Program-made: the position numbers and the translations under genes
Shown: positions 48,421 to 59,148 of the stretch, in pieces
How positions within the stretch are numbered: the first letter of the stretch is position 1
Layout: each line of letters opens with the position of its first letter
NCBI RefSeq assembly: GCF_004341505.2
Contig: NZ_SLYP02000001.1
Span: 1,437,001 to 1,501,000 of the forward strand
Length of the DNA: 64,000 nucleotides
Direction of reading: 5' to 3'
From: Sphingomonas sp. JUb134
GTDB lineage: Bacteria; Pseudomonadota; Alphaproteobacteria; Sphingomonadales; Sphingomonadaceae
The notes under the pieces: generated by a model
Database searches by the model: none
Seen by the model: the letters and a program-made list of their open reading frames with translations, nothing else
What the model was told of the DNA's origin: nothing

Positions 48421-49413
48421 ATGCACACCGCTCCCAACTCGCTCGCCCTGATCGGCAACACTCCGCTCGTCCTGTTGAAAGGTCCAAGCGAGGCTGCGGG
48501 CGCGGAAATCTACGGCAAGTGCGAGTTCACTAACCCCGGCGCCTCGGTGAAGGATCGCGCGGCGCTTTCGATCATCGAGGATGCCGAGGCACGCGGCCTG
48601 ATCGCGCCCGGCGGCACCATCGTCGAGGGGACGGCCGGCAACACCGGCATCGGCCTGGCGCTGGTCGCCAACGCCAAGGGCTATCGCACTATCATCGTCA
48701 TGCCGGAGACGCAGAGCCGGGAGAAGATGGACACGCTGCGCGCGCTGGGGGCCGAGCTCGTGCTGGTGCCGGCGGCGCCCTATTCGAACCCCGGTCATTT
48801 CGTGCACACCTCGCGCCGCATCGCTGAGGAGACGCCGAACGCGATCTGGGCCAACCAGTTCGACAACATCGCCAACCGTCGCGCGCACATCACCGGCACC
48901 GCGCCCGAGATCTGGGACCAGATGGACGGCCGCATCGACGGCTTCACCTGCGCGGCTGGGACGGGCGGAACGCTCGCGGGCGTCGGCTTGGCGCTCAAGG
49001 AGCGCGATCCGAACGTCACTATCGCGCTCAGCGATCCGCACGGCGCCGCGCTCTACGAATATTATGCCTGCGGCGAGCTGAAGTCCGAAGGGACCTCGGT
49101 CGCGGAAGGGATCGGCCAGGGGCGCATCACCGCCAACCTGGAGGGGGCGCCGATCGACACCCAGTTCCGCATCTCCGATGCCGAGGGCTATGAATGGGTC
49201 CGCCGCCTCCTGGACGAGGAGGGGATCTGCGTCGGCCTGTCGTCGGGCATCAACGTCGCCGGGGCCGTACGCTTGGCGCGGCAGCTCGGGGCCGGCAGCC
49301 GGGTCGCGACCATCCTGTGCGACACGGGCTTTCGCTATCTCTCCACCCTCTACAACCCCGAATGGCTGGCGGCGAAGGGCCTCGCACCGCGACGCGAAGC
49401 GGCGGCAGCCTGA
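48421..49413 (+). CDS. Cysteine synthase A family protein (O-acetylserine sulfhydrylase)
   Basis: A 330-residue PLP enzyme of cysteine synthesis. The N-terminus (SLALIGNTPLVLLKG) and the PLP Lys44 (NPGASVKDRAA) are typical, as are the phosphate-binding GTAGNTGIGLALVA, MPETQSREK and TGGTLAGVGLALKE. The C-terminus RYLSTLYNPEWLAAKGL matches the CysK/cystathionine-beta-synthase-like group. The start at ATG 48421 was chosen (MHTAPNSLAL); 48382 gives an unconserved extension. It is divergent from the TonB receptor gene. Confidence 0.92.
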   Translation: MHTAPNSLALIGNTPLVLLKGPSEAAGAEIYGKCEFTNPGASVKDRAALSIIEDAEARGLIAPGGTIVEGTAGNTGIGLALVANAKGYRTIIVMPETQSREKMDTLRALGAELVLVPAAPYSNPGHFVHTSRRIAEETPNAIWANQFDNIANRRAHITGTAPEIWDQMDGRIDGFTCAAGTGGTLAGVGLALKERDPNVTIALSDPHGAALYEYYACGELKSEGTSVAEGIGQGRITANLEGAPIDTQFRISDAEGYEWVRRLLDEEGICVGLSSGINVAGAVRLARQLGAGSRVATILCDTGFRYLSTLYNPEWLAAKGLAPRREAAAA

Positions 49414-49460
49414 CGCCACGGTCGACAGTGCCGGACGATTCGACTAGTTCTCCTTCACGC

Positions 49461-49778
49461 ATGCCGAATGCCAATGAACAGCTGAGCGCGATGCAGCGTG
49501 TGCGGGTCGGGATGACCGGCCTCGCCGTCGTGCTCATCCTCATCCTGCTGGCGAGTGCGCTGGTCAGTTCCGCGCGCAACGATGCGCCGGTGGTGGCGGT
49601 CGGCGCGCCGAACGTGGAGACGGTCGCCAACATGACCGGCACCGACAAGGGCGTGAGCACCGCCGACGCCGGTCGCGAGCCGCTCGCCGAGCTCGGCATC
49701 GCGCCCGCCGCCACCAACAGCATCGCGCCCCCTGCCAAGCTCGCGCCGATGGAGCCGCCGGCTTCGATTCCCCAATAG
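49461..49778 (+). CDS. Small membrane protein of unknown function
   Basis: A 105-residue protein not recognised as a named family. Residues about 12-36 include one hydrophobic helix (GMTGLAVVLILILLASALV). The rest is a Pro/Ala-rich tail ending PPASIPQ, probably periplasmic and disordered. It starts 47 bases after the cysteine synthase stop and may be co-transcribed with it. The start at 49461 was chosen as the only ATG near the helix. Confidence 0.6.
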   Translation: MPNANEQLSAMQRVRVGMTGLAVVLILILLASALVSSARNDAPVVAVGAPNVETVANMTGTDKGVSTADAGREPLAELGIAPAATNSIAPPAKLAPMEPPASIPQ

Positions 49779-50137
49779 GGGCGGTTTCCACCCGCTGACG
49801 GACGAGCTCGCGCATCGCCATCCGGCGTTCGCGTTCCCGCGCCTGTGCCCGCGATCGGGCGGCGTTTCCCATTCTCTCCCACTGCCATTCGCCCGCTCCC
49901 GCCTCCTCCACGGGAGCCGGGTTCTTGCGCGTGCCAGTGAATCTCGGACCAAGCGGGAAAAAGTGGCGGTAAATCCCACTCTCACCCAGGTTAGCCCATT
50001 GTGGGCCAAAGATGGATTTGATACGAATGTGTCAACGAGGGGGCAGCACCTCCGCCGCGAAGCCGAAGCGCGACTGGCCGGCGCCAGCATCGTGAGGACA
50101 GCGGGGAAGGCGACGCTGCGCGACCGATTGGGGCAGC
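49779..50137. other. 359-base non-coding region upstream of the dcw cluster
   Basis: This region should hold the main promoter of the division cluster. It contains GGGAAAAAGTGG-type spaced G-runs (49955-49966) and an inverted TCCCAC (49974-49979), which could be MraZ boxes. A minus-strand open frame (49564-49911) overlaps the region but runs antisense into the upstream gene and is not called. No terminator was seen after the small membrane gene. Confidence 0.5.
49954..49979 (+). promoter_or_regulatory. Possible MraZ box cluster
   Basis: GGG (49955) and GTGG (49963) lie about 8 bases apart, followed by GGCGG and an inverted TCCCAC. MraZ proteins bind direct repeats of short TGGG-type motifs with helical spacing upstream of mraZ. 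The match here is partial, so this is a weak call. Confidence 0.3.
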
Positions 50138-50620
50138 GTGTCAGACCGAGAACTCTATCTGAGCTACGGGCTGCAAGCAGTTGACGCCAAAGGGCGAGTC
50201 GCTGTTCCCGCAAAGCTGCGCGCCGCACTGGAGCGCAACGCGGACGCTCGCGACCTGCTGATCGCGCGCGACTCCCAGCACGGCTGCTTGGTCGGGTTCG
50301 ACGTCAACTGGCCCCGCATCCTGCACGCGCGCATCGATCCGCGCGAACTGGCGGTCGAGGACAGCGGGGAGGCGGTGGACTACAACGTGGCGGGCAACGC
50401 GTTCGGCAACCTGGAATCGGCGCCGTTCGATAGCGCCGGCCGCTTCGTGCTGCCGACCTTCTTCCGCCGCCGTGCCAAGATCGAGAAGTGGGCCTTCTTC
50501 CACGGCCGCGGCAACACCTTCAACATCTGGAACCCCGAAGCGCTGCTCGCCGACGAGAGCATCGCCGAGGAGACGCGCGAGCTCGTCGAGTTCTGCATGG
50601 AAGAGAAGGGGCTGCGATGA
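50138..50620 (+). CDS. mraZ: Transcriptional regulator MraZ
   Basis: First gene of the division and cell-wall cluster. The 160-residue protein has two AbrB-like MraZ repeats with the signature DxKGRVxx[14 protein letters not shown] (about residues 16-28) and [14 protein letters not shown] (about 98-111). MraZ is a DNA-binding regulator of the dcw operon. The start is GTG 50138 ([11 protein letters not shown]). Its stop overlaps the rsmH start (ATGA). Confidence 0.93.
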   Translation: MSDRELYLSYGLQAVDAKGRVAVPAKLRAALERNADARDLLIARDSQHGCLVGFDVNWPRILHARIDPRELAVEDSGEAVDYNVAGNAFGNLESAPFDSAGRFVLPTFFRRRAKIEKWAFFHGRGNTFNIWNPEALLADESIAEETRELVEFCMEEKGLR

Positions 50621-51564
50621 GCGACGCGCCTCACATCCCCGTGCTGCTGGACGAGGTGCTCGAGGGCCTCGCGATCGAGGCCGGCGAAGTGCATGTCGAC
50701 GCCACCTTCGGTGCCGGCGGCTATACGCGTGCGATGCTCGGCCGGCGCGCGCGGGTGATCGCGTTCGATCGCGATCCCGATGCGGTGGCGAATGCCGCGC
50801 CGACGCTTGCCGAGGCGGGCGAGCGGCTGACGCTGGTCGAGGCGCCCTTCTCCTCCATGGCCTCGGCGCTGGCGGATCTGGGTGTGGTGCCCGTCGACGG
50901 CGTGACGATGGACATCGGCGTGTCCTCCATGCAGCTCGACCAGGCGGAGCGCGGCTTCTCCTTCCAGGCGGACGGGCCGCTCGACATGCGGATGAGCCAG
51001 TCGGGGCCCACTGCTGCCGACTTCGTCAACACCGCCGACGAGGCGGAGATCGCCGACGTGCTCTATCACTATGGCGAGGAGCCGCGCTCCCGCCGGGTGG
51101 CGCGCGCGATCGTCGAGGCGCGTCCGATCACCCGCACGGCCGAGCTGGCATCGATCGTCCGCCGCGCGCTCGGCCACAAGCCGCACGAGAAGAAGGATCC
51201 GGCGACCCGCACCTTCCAGGCGCTGCGCATCCACCTGAACGCCGAGCTCGACGAGCTCGAGCGCGGGCTGGAAGCGGCCGAGCGCGTGCTGAAGCCGGGC
51301 GGGCGGCTGGCGGTAGTCACCTTCCACAGCCTGGAGGATCGCATCGTCAAGCGCTTCCTGCGGGAGCGCAGCGGCAGCACGCCTTCGGGATCACGGCACA
51401 TGCCCGCCCAGGCGGCAGGCCGCGCGCCCAGCTTCGGATCTCCCGCCAAGCCGGTCCGCGCCGGCGAGGCGGAGCTCGCGCGCAACCCGCGCGCACGATC
51501 GGCAACATTGCGAACCGCCCGGCGTACGGCCGCCGCGGCATGGACAGAGGCAGGAGTGAAGTAA
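50617..51564 (+). CDS. rsmH: 16S rRNA (cytosine(1402)-N4)-methyltransferase RsmH
   Basis: Methylates C1402 of 16S rRNA. The 315-residue protein begins [14 protein letters not shown], then [15 protein letters not shown] (SAM site), [35 protein letters not shown], and [20 protein letters not shown]. The C-terminus has [14 protein letters not shown]. The ATG at 50617 overlaps the mraZ stop, and its TAA overlaps the ftsL start (TAATG). Confidence 0.97.
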   Translation: MSDAPHIPVLLDEVLEGLAIEAGEVHVDATFGAGGYTRAMLGRRARVIAFDRDPDAVANAAPTLAEAGERLTLVEAPFSSMASALADLGVVPVDGVTMDIGVSSMQLDQAERGFSFQADGPLDMRMSQSGPTAADFVNTADEAEIADVLYHYGEEPRSRRVARAIVEARPITRTAELASIVRRALGHKPHEKKDPATRTFQALRIHLNAELDELERGLEAAERVLKPGGRLAVVTFHSLEDRIVKRFLRERSGSTPSGSRHMPAQAAGRAPSFGSPAKPVRAGEAELARNPRARSATLRTARRTAAAAWTEAGVK

Positions 51565-52301
51565 TGGCAGCGTTCGGGTTCAAGACACTCGGCTGGTGCC
51601 TGTGCGTGGCGGTGGTCGCGCCCGCCTTCTACCTCGTCACCTCGCAGGTGGCCGCCGAGCGCAGCCGTGTCGAATCGGTCGAGCGCGCGATCGTGAAGGC
51701 GCGCAACGACATCCGCGTGCTGGAGACCGAGTTCGACACCCGCGCCAACCTCGCCCAGCTGGAGCGCTGGAACGGCGACGTCCTCTCGCTGGCCGCTCCG
51801 CGTGCCGAACAGTTCGTGGGTGGCGAGGCGATGCTGGCCCAGCTGCCCGGCCGCACGCCCGGCGACGATGTCCAGTTCGCCTCCTATGTGGTGCCGAGCG
51901 CCGGGGTGGTGCTGACCGCCGCGACCATGGCGCAGGCGGAGGCGGACGCCGCCGCAGCCAAGGTCGCAGCCGAAGCGGTGACCACCCGCGCACCGGTCGC
52001 CACCGCCAGTGTCGTGTCGGCCAAGCCCGCCGCCGCAGCAGCACCGGTCACCGTCGCGCGGACGCAGCCGGCGCCGCGCAAGGCTGCCGCCGCACCGGTC
52101 GCCGTCGCAAGCGCCGCGCCCGCTGTGCGCAAGCCTGCCGCCGCCCCGGTCCGTACCGCCGGCCTGGTGACTGCTGCCCCCAGCCGCCCGGCCGAGCGCA
52201 AGGCACAGGCCGTGGCGATGCTCGATCAGACGCTGCTCAGCGACCGCACCTTGCGTGATCTCGCCCGCGGCGCCCGGCAGGAGGCGGTGAAGAACCGGTG
52301 A
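51564..52301 (+). CDS. ftsL: FtsL-like cell division protein with long Ala/Pro-rich tail
   Basis: A 245-residue bitopic protein at the usual position of ftsL. The N-terminus has one helix (about residues 6-28), then a periplasmic coiled coil (SRVESVERAIVKARNDIRVLETEFDTRANLAQLERWN), which is the FtsL-like leucine-zipper region. About 130 residues of Ala/Val/Pro-rich low complexity follow, ending with a small helical piece (TLLSDRTLRDLARG). FtsL is usually 90-130 residues, so the tail is long. Family identity is from position and topology, since FtsL is poorly conserved. It overlaps ftsI by 4 bases. Confidence 0.8.
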   Translation: MAAFGFKTLGWCLCVAVVAPAFYLVTSQVAAERSRVESVERAIVKARNDIRVLETEFDTRANLAQLERWNGDVLSLAAPRAEQFVGGEAMLAQLPGRTPGDDVQFASYVVPSAGVVLTAATMAQAEADAAAAKVAAEAVTTRAPVATASVVSAKPAAAAAPVTVARTQPAPRKAAAAPVAVASAAPAVRKPAAAPVRTAGLVTAAPSRPAERKAQAVAMLDQTLLSDRTLRDLARGARQEAVKNR

Positions 52302-54007
52302 TCGTCGTCGTCGCGCCCCCGATGACTCAGCGCCAGGGCGATGGCGGCCGGCATTCGCTGGTCGCCATTGCGCATGTGCGGCTGATGATCGTGCTGCTGC
52401 TGTTCGCGGCGGGCGTGGCGATGGTGCTGCTCCGGCTGGCGACGCTCGCCATTTCGACCTCACCCGCCTCCTCGCGCGATGCGGCGGCGGCGCTGGTGCC
52501 GCTGCGCGCGGACCTCGTCGACCGCAACGGCGCGCCGCTTGCCCGCACCATCGACGCCTGGTCCATCGCGGTGCGGCCGAACAAGGTGATCGGCGACAAG
52601 GCGCTGCTCGCCGAGCAACTCGCGGCCGTCCTCCCCGAGCATGACGCCGGCTATTACCGCCGCATCCTGCAGAGCGACACGACCTTCCGTTATCTCCGCC
52701 GCCGTGCGCTGCCTGAACTGGTGGGGCAGGTGAACGCGCTGGGCGAGCCCGGCATCGTCTTCGCGCGCGAGCCGGAGCGGCTGTATCCGCAGTCGACGCT
52801 CGCCGCCCATGCGCTCGGCTATCTCGACATGGACGGCCGCGGCATGCGCGGCATGGAGCGCTACCTCGACACCCGGCTGACCGACCCGGCAGAGCGCGGC
52901 CAGCCGGTCGCGCTGTCGCTCGACGTGCGGGTCCAGGCGGCGCTGGAGAGCGAACTCAGCCAGGCGATGGCGCGCTTCCAGGCGGTGGGTGCCGCCGGCG
53001 TCATCCTCGACGTGGACTCGGGGGAGGTGATGGCGATGACCTCGCTTCCCACCTTCAACCCGAACAAGGTGACGAGCGGCGGGTCCGAGCTCAACATCCC
53101 GACCCAGGGCGTCTACGAGCTCGGCTCGACCTTCAAGCCGCTCACGGTCGCCGCCGCGATCGAGACCGGCGTCGCAAGCTCGATGAGCAAGCGCTACGAC
53201 GCGACCCAGCCGCTGCCGATCGGTCGCTTCCGCATCCACGACGACCATCCCGAACGCCGCTGGCTCAATATCCCGGAGACGCTGGTCCACTCGTCGAACA
53301 TCGCAACCGCCCGCATCGCCGACGAGATGGGCGAGGCGCGGATGCGCACGCTCTTCCGCAGCCTGGGCTTCGACACGCCGCCCAGCATCGAGATCGAGAA
53401 GGCGCGCCCGATCTGGCCGACTTTCTGGGCGCGCACCACCACCATGACCTCCGCCTATGGCCATGGCATCGCGGTGACGCCGCTCCACCTCGCGACCGCC
53501 TATGCGACCATGGTCAACGGCGGCATCTGGCGCCCCGCGACCCTGTTGAAGCGCGCGCCCGGCACGGTTCCGAAGGGACGACGCGTGTTCAGCCAGGCGA
53601 CCAGCGACCGCATGCGCCAGCTGCTGCGCCTGGTGGTACAGGAAGGCACCGGCCGCCGCGGCGAGGCTCCCGGCTTCCGCGTCGGCGCCAAGACCGGCAC
53701 CGCCGAGCGCGTGTCGGGCGGCGGCTATTCCAAGAAGGTCAACGTCTCGACCTTTGCGGCGGCTTTCCCGATGGACCACCCGCGCTATGTGGTGATCGCG
53801 ATGCTCGACTCGCCCAAGGGAACCAAGGAAACCTACGGCTTCACCAGCGCCGCCTGGACGGCAGCGCCGGTGGCGTCGCGGGTGATCAGCCGCACGGGGC
53901 CGCTGCTGGGCGTGATCCCGGATGCGCGGGCCGACGTCGACACGAGCGAATTGCGCGGGCTGCTGTGGCATCCCGCTGGCCAGGAAAAGAGCGCGGGACC
54001 GGAATGA
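52298..54007 (+). CDS. ftsI: Peptidoglycan transpeptidase FtsI (PBP3)
   Basis: Division-specific D,D-transpeptidase. The 569-residue protein has a short cytoplasmic part, one membrane helix (about 27-50) and the class B PBP dimerisation domain. Its transpeptidase motifs are the active-site Ser277 (GSTFK), SSN (HSSNIA) and KTGT (GAKTGTAERV). The start is GTG 52298, overlapping the ftsL stop; an ATG at 52322 could also serve. It acts with FtsW at the septum. Length is in the range of the alphaproteobacterial family. Confidence 0.97.
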   Translation: MIVVVAPPMTQRQGDGGRHSLVAIAHVRLMIVLLLFAAGVAMVLLRLATLAISTSPASSRDAAAALVPLRADLVDRNGAPLARTIDAWSIAVRPNKVIGDKALLAEQLAAVLPEHDAGYYRRILQSDTTFRYLRRRALPELVGQVNALGEPGIVFAREPERLYPQSTLAAHALGYLDMDGRGMRGMERYLDTRLTDPAERGQPVALSLDVRVQAALESELSQAMARFQAVGAAGVILDVDSGEVMAMTSLPTFNPNKVTSGGSELNIPTQGVYELGSTFKPLTVAAAIETGVASSMSKRYDATQPLPIGRFRIHDDHPERRWLNIPETLVHSSNIATARIADEMGEARMRTLFRSLGFDTPPSIEIEKARPIWPTFWARTTTMTSAYGHGIAVTPLHLATAYATMVNGGIWRPATLLKRAPGTVPKGRRVFSQATSDRMRQLLRLVVQEGTGRRGEAPGFRVGAKTGTAERVSGGGYSKKVNVSTFAAAFPMDHPRYVVIAMLDSPKGTKETYGFTSAAWTAAPVASRVISRTGPLLGVIPDARADVDTSELRGLLWHPAGQEKSAGPE

Positions 54008-55425
54008 AGTTGGGAACTCTCCTCGGCACCGATGGCGGCCCGGCCGTCACCGGCTTCGCCATCGACCATCGCAAGGTGGCCCCGGGCACGATCTTCGGCG
54101 CGTTCGAGGGCGCGACGGTGAACGGCGAGGACTTCATCCCCGCAGCCGTCGCTGCCGGCGCCATTGCCGTCGTCGCGCGACCGGAAGCGGTGGTCGAGGG
54201 GGCGGTGCACATCGCCGACCGCAACCCGCGCGAGCGCTTCGCCCGCCTCGCCGCTGCGTTCTTCGCGCCGTTCCCCGAGACCGCGGTCGCCGTGACCGGA
54301 ACCAACGGCAAGACCTCGACGGTCGAGCTCACCCGTCAGCTCTGGCGCATGCAGGGGCATCACGCCGCCTCGATCGGCACGCTCGGAGTCACCACCGCCG
54401 ACGATCGCGTCTCGACTGGCCTGACGACTCCCGACGTCGTCACCTTCCTCTCCAACGTCGCCGGTCTCGCCCGCGAGGGCGTGACCCATGTGGCGTTCGA
54501 GGCATCGAGCCACGGCCTGTCGCAGTACCGCACCGAAGGCCTGCCGGTGCGCGCCGCCGCCTTCACCAACCTCAGCCGCGACCACCTCGACTATCACGGC
54601 GACATGGCGACCTATTTCACCGCCAAGCTGCGCCTCTTCTCCGAAGTGCTCGACCCGGATGGCGCGGCCGTGGTGTGGGTTGACGATCCCCACGCCGATC
54701 GCGTGATCGACCTCGCACGCATGCGGGGCAACCGGCTGCTCACGGTCGGCGAGCATGGCGAGACGCTGCGCCTCGTCGGCCGCGACCCCACCTTGCTGGG
54801 TCAGACGCTCACGATCGAGGCGGAAGGGGAGACCCACAAGGTCAACCTGCCGCTGATCGGCGCCTATCAGGCTGCCAACGCGCTCACCGCCGCCGGGCTG
54901 GTGCTGGCGACCGGCGGCGACCTGAAGGCGACGCTCGCTGGCCTTTCCCGGCTGCAGCCGGTGCGTGGCCGCCTGGAGCGTGCCGTCATCACCCGCAGCG
55001 GCGCGCCGGTGTACGTCGACTATGCGCACACCCCGGACGCGCTGGAGGCGGCGATCGCTGCGCTGAAGCCCCATGCCGCCGGCCGCCTGATCGTGGTGTT
55101 CGGCGCGGGCGGCGACCGCGACACCGGCAAGCGCAAGCCGATGGGTGCCGCGGCCGCGGCCGGGGCCGACCTGGTCATCGTCACCGACGACAATCCGCGC
55201 AGCGAAGATCCGGCCGCCATCCGTGCGCAGGTGCTCGAAGGCGCGCCGGATGCCCGCGAGATCGGCGGCCGCCGCGACGCGATCGCCGCCGCCATCGCGG
55301 AAGCGGGACCCGAAGACATCGTGCTGCTCGCCGGCAAGGGGCACGAACAGGGGCAGATCGTCGGGGATTTGGTGCTGCCGTTCGACGATGTCGCGGTGGC
55401 ACGGGAGTGTGCGGGGACGGCATGA
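54004..55425 (+). CDS. murE: UDP-MurNAc-tripeptide synthetase MurE
   Basis: Adds meso-diaminopimelate to UDP-MurNAc-L-Ala-D-Glu. The 473-residue protein has the ATP loop VTGTNGKTSTV, the carbamylated-lysine region, FEASSHGLSQYR, NLSRDHLDYHG, and VDYAHTPDALEAAI. The DNPR motif (TDDNPRSEDP) is the marker of diaminopimelate rather than lysine specificity. The ATG at 54004 overlaps the ftsI stop; an upstream ATG at 53965 lies inside ftsI. It overlaps murF by 4 bases. Confidence 0.97.
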   Translation: MKLGTLLGTDGGPAVTGFAIDHRKVAPGTIFGAFEGATVNGEDFIPAAVAAGAIAVVARPEAVVEGAVHIADRNPRERFARLAAAFFAPFPETAVAVTGTNGKTSTVELTRQLWRMQGHHAASIGTLGVTTADDRVSTGLTTPDVVTFLSNVAGLAREGVTHVAFEASSHGLSQYRTEGLPVRAAAFTNLSRDHLDYHGDMATYFTAKLRLFSEVLDPDGAAVVWVDDPHADRVIDLARMRGNRLLTVGEHGETLRLVGRDPTLLGQTLTIEAEGETHKVNLPLIGAYQAANALTAAGLVLATGGDLKATLAGLSRLQPVRGRLERAVITRSGAPVYVDYAHTPDALEAAIAALKPHAAGRLIVVFGAGGDRDTGKRKPMGAAAAAGADLVIVTDDNPRSEDPAAIRAQVLEGAPDAREIGGRRDAIAAAIAEAGPEDIVLLAGKGHEQGQIVGDLVLPFDDVAVARECAGTA

Positions 55426-56791
55426 CACCCTTGTGGACCTCGGCCGAGATCGCGGCTGCCACCGGCGGCACCGCCTCGGCCGAATTCGCGGTCGGCGGCG
55501 TCACCTTCGATTCGCGGGAGGTGGCTCCCGGAGACCTGTTCGTCGCGCTGAGCGGTGAGGCGACCGACGGCCACCGCTTCCTCGACGGCGCCTTCGTTCG
55601 CGGCGCCGCCGGCGCGCTGGTGTCGGCCGATACGCCGCATCCGAGCGTGCGCGTGGAGGACACCATGGCCGGGCTGGAGGCGCTCGCCCGTGCCGCGCGC
55701 GCCCGCACCGACGCGACGGTGATCGGCGTCACCGGCTCCGTCGGCAAGACCGGCACCAAGGAGGCGCTGTTCGCAGCCCTCGATCGCGGCGCGCCCGGCA
55801 GCGCGCATCGCTCGGTCAAGAGCTACAACAATCACACCGGCGTGCCGCTGAGCCTCGCGCGCATGCCGGCGGCGACCCGTTTCGGCGTGTTCGAAATGGG
55901 CATGAACCACGCGGGCGAACTGGCGGCGCTCACCCGCATCGTGCGCCCGCACATCGCAGTCGTCACCACCATCGCCCCGGCGCACACCGCCTTCTTCCCC
56001 TCCGAAGCCGCCATCGCGGACGCCAAGGGCGAGATCTTCCAGGGCCTGGAGCCCGGCGGCACCGCCATCATCCCCTTCGACAGCCCGCACCGGGATCGCC
56101 TGATCGCCGCGGCGCGCCCGCATGCCGGCCGGATCGTCACCTTCGGGCTGGGCGAGGGCGCGGACGTGCGCGCGGTCGAGCATGTCGCGATCGGCACCGG
56201 CGGCACCTTCGTCATCGCGAAGCTCGGCGACCGCGAACTGAGCTTCACCCTGGCGCCTCCCGGCGTGCACTGGGTCGCCAACGCGATGGCCGTGCTCGCC
56301 GCGGTCGAGGCGGCCGGCGGCGACCTCGCCCAGGCCGGGCTCGCGCTTGCCGACCTGCCGGGGCTTCCCGGCCGCGGCGCGCGCACGCAGATCGCGATCG
56401 GCGAGGGCAGTGCGCTGCTGATCGACGAGAGCTACAACGCCAATCCCGCCTCGATGCGCGCGACGCTCAAGGTGCTGGCCGAGGAGCCGGGCCGCAAGCT
56501 CGCGGTGCTCGGCGAAATGCGCGAACTGGGGGAGGCGAGCGACCGCTTCCACGCCGAGCTGGCGGGTCCGCTCGGCGAAGCGGGGGTTTCGCACGCCATA
56601 TTGGTGGGCGCGGGCATGAAGGCCCTTGCCGAAGCCCTTGAGGGCACGGTCGATTTCGTCCATGTGCCCGACGCCGCTGCCGCGCAGGACCGCCTTTCGG
56701 CGCTGCTTGCGCCGGGCGACGCGGTTCTCGTCAAGGGCTCGAATGGGGTGGGGCTGGCAGCCGTGGTCGCGGCGCTGGCGGAAAGAGGCTG

Positions 56792-56792
<1 letters not shown>
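55422..56792 (+). CDS. murF: UDP-MurNAc-pentapeptide synthetase MurF
   Basis: Adds D-Ala-D-Ala to the MurNAc tripeptide. The 456-residue protein has [28 protein letters not shown], the ATP loop [49 protein letters not shown] and [17 protein letters not shown]. The start ATG 55422 overlaps the murE stop, and the stop overlaps mraY by one base. Confidence 0.97.
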
Positions 56793-57858
<1,066 letters not shown>

Positions 57859-57862
<4 letters not shown>

Positions 57863-59148
57863 TCGTCGCGGGCGGCTGGTCCGGCAGGCGCTATGCGGTG
57901 CTGGGGCTTGCACGCTCCGGCATCGCCACGGTCAACGCGCTGCTTGCAGGCGGCGCGAGCGTCACCGCCTGGGACAGCGATCCCGCACGCCGCGACGCCG
58001 TGAGTGGCGCCACGCTTGCCGACCCGCTGGAGATCGACCTCGCCGGCTTCGACGGCGTGATCGTGTCGCCGGGCGTGCCGCTCAACAGCCATCCGATCGC
58101 CGCCAAGGCAGCCGCCGCGGGCGTGCCGGTCCTCGGCGACATCGAGCTGTTCGCACAGGCCCGCGCCGACCTGCCGCCCCACCGCGTCGTCGGCATTACC
58201 GGCACCAACGGCAAGTCGACCACGACGGCGCTGATCCACCACATCCTCCAAACGGCGGGCATGCCCGTCCTGATGGGCGGCAACATCGGCCTGCCGATCC
58301 TGGAGCAGCAGCCGCTGCCGGCGGGCGGCGTCTATGTGCTCGAACTGTCGAGCTACCAGATCGACCTCACCACCACGCTCGACTGCGACGTGGCGGTGCT
58401 GCTCAACATCACCCCCGACCATCTCGACCGCTACGATGGGTTCGAGGCCTATGCCGCCTCCAAGGCGCGGCTGTTCGCGATGCAGTCCGCTGGCCACGCC
58501 GCAATCATCGGCATCGGGGATACGCCCTCCGCGCTGATCGCCCGTCACGTCGCACAAGCGGGCCGCAGCGCCGACCTGACCAAGATCGCGCCCGGCGTCT
58601 GCATGGACCAGTCGCGCTGGCCGTCGCTCCAGGGCCCGCACAACGCCCAGAACGCGCTCGCCGCCATCGCCGCCTGCGAGGCGCTGGGCGTCGACAATGC
58701 CGCCATCGACGCCGGCCTCGCCAGCTTTTCCGGCCTGCCCCATCGCATGCAGCGGGTGGCGGAAGTGAACGGCGTCGCCTTCATCGACGACAGCAAGGCG
58801 ACCAACCCCGAGTCCGTCGCACCCGCGCTCGCGGCTTTCCCGCGCATCCACTGGATCCTGGGCGGCAAGCCCAAGGGCGACGATCTCGACGCCTGCCGCC
58901 CCGGCTTCGGCCATGTCGTGCGCGCCTATACGATCGGCGAGGCCGGGACCCACTTCGCCGAGGTGCTGGCCCCCGTCATGCCGGTGGAGGAAGCAGGCAC
59001 GCTGGACGCAGCCGTCCGCGCCGCCGCCGCCCGTGCGAAGCAGGGCGAGGTGGTGCTCTTGTCGCCGGCCTGCGCCTCGTTCGATCAGTTCAGCGACTAT
59101 GCCGAGCGTGGCCGCGCCTTTGCGCGTGCGGTGGAGGACCTGCGATGA
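57859..59148 (+). CDS. murD: UDP-MurNAc-L-alanine:D-glutamate ligase MurD
   Basis: Adds D-glutamate to UDP-MurNAc-L-Ala. The 429-residue protein has [21 protein letters not shown] (nucleotide-sugar domain), [58 protein letters not shown] and [17 protein letters not shown]. The C-terminal [22 protein letters not shown] is the conserved MurD end. The start ATG 57859 overlaps the mraY stop, and ftsW starts 4 bases before its stop ends. Confidence 0.97.

Noticed and set aside
49564..49911. Minus-strand open frame (115 codons) upstream of mraZ
   Set aside because: The first 40 residues look somewhat protein-like, but the frame runs antisense through the small membrane gene, has no clear ribosome site and no recognised family.
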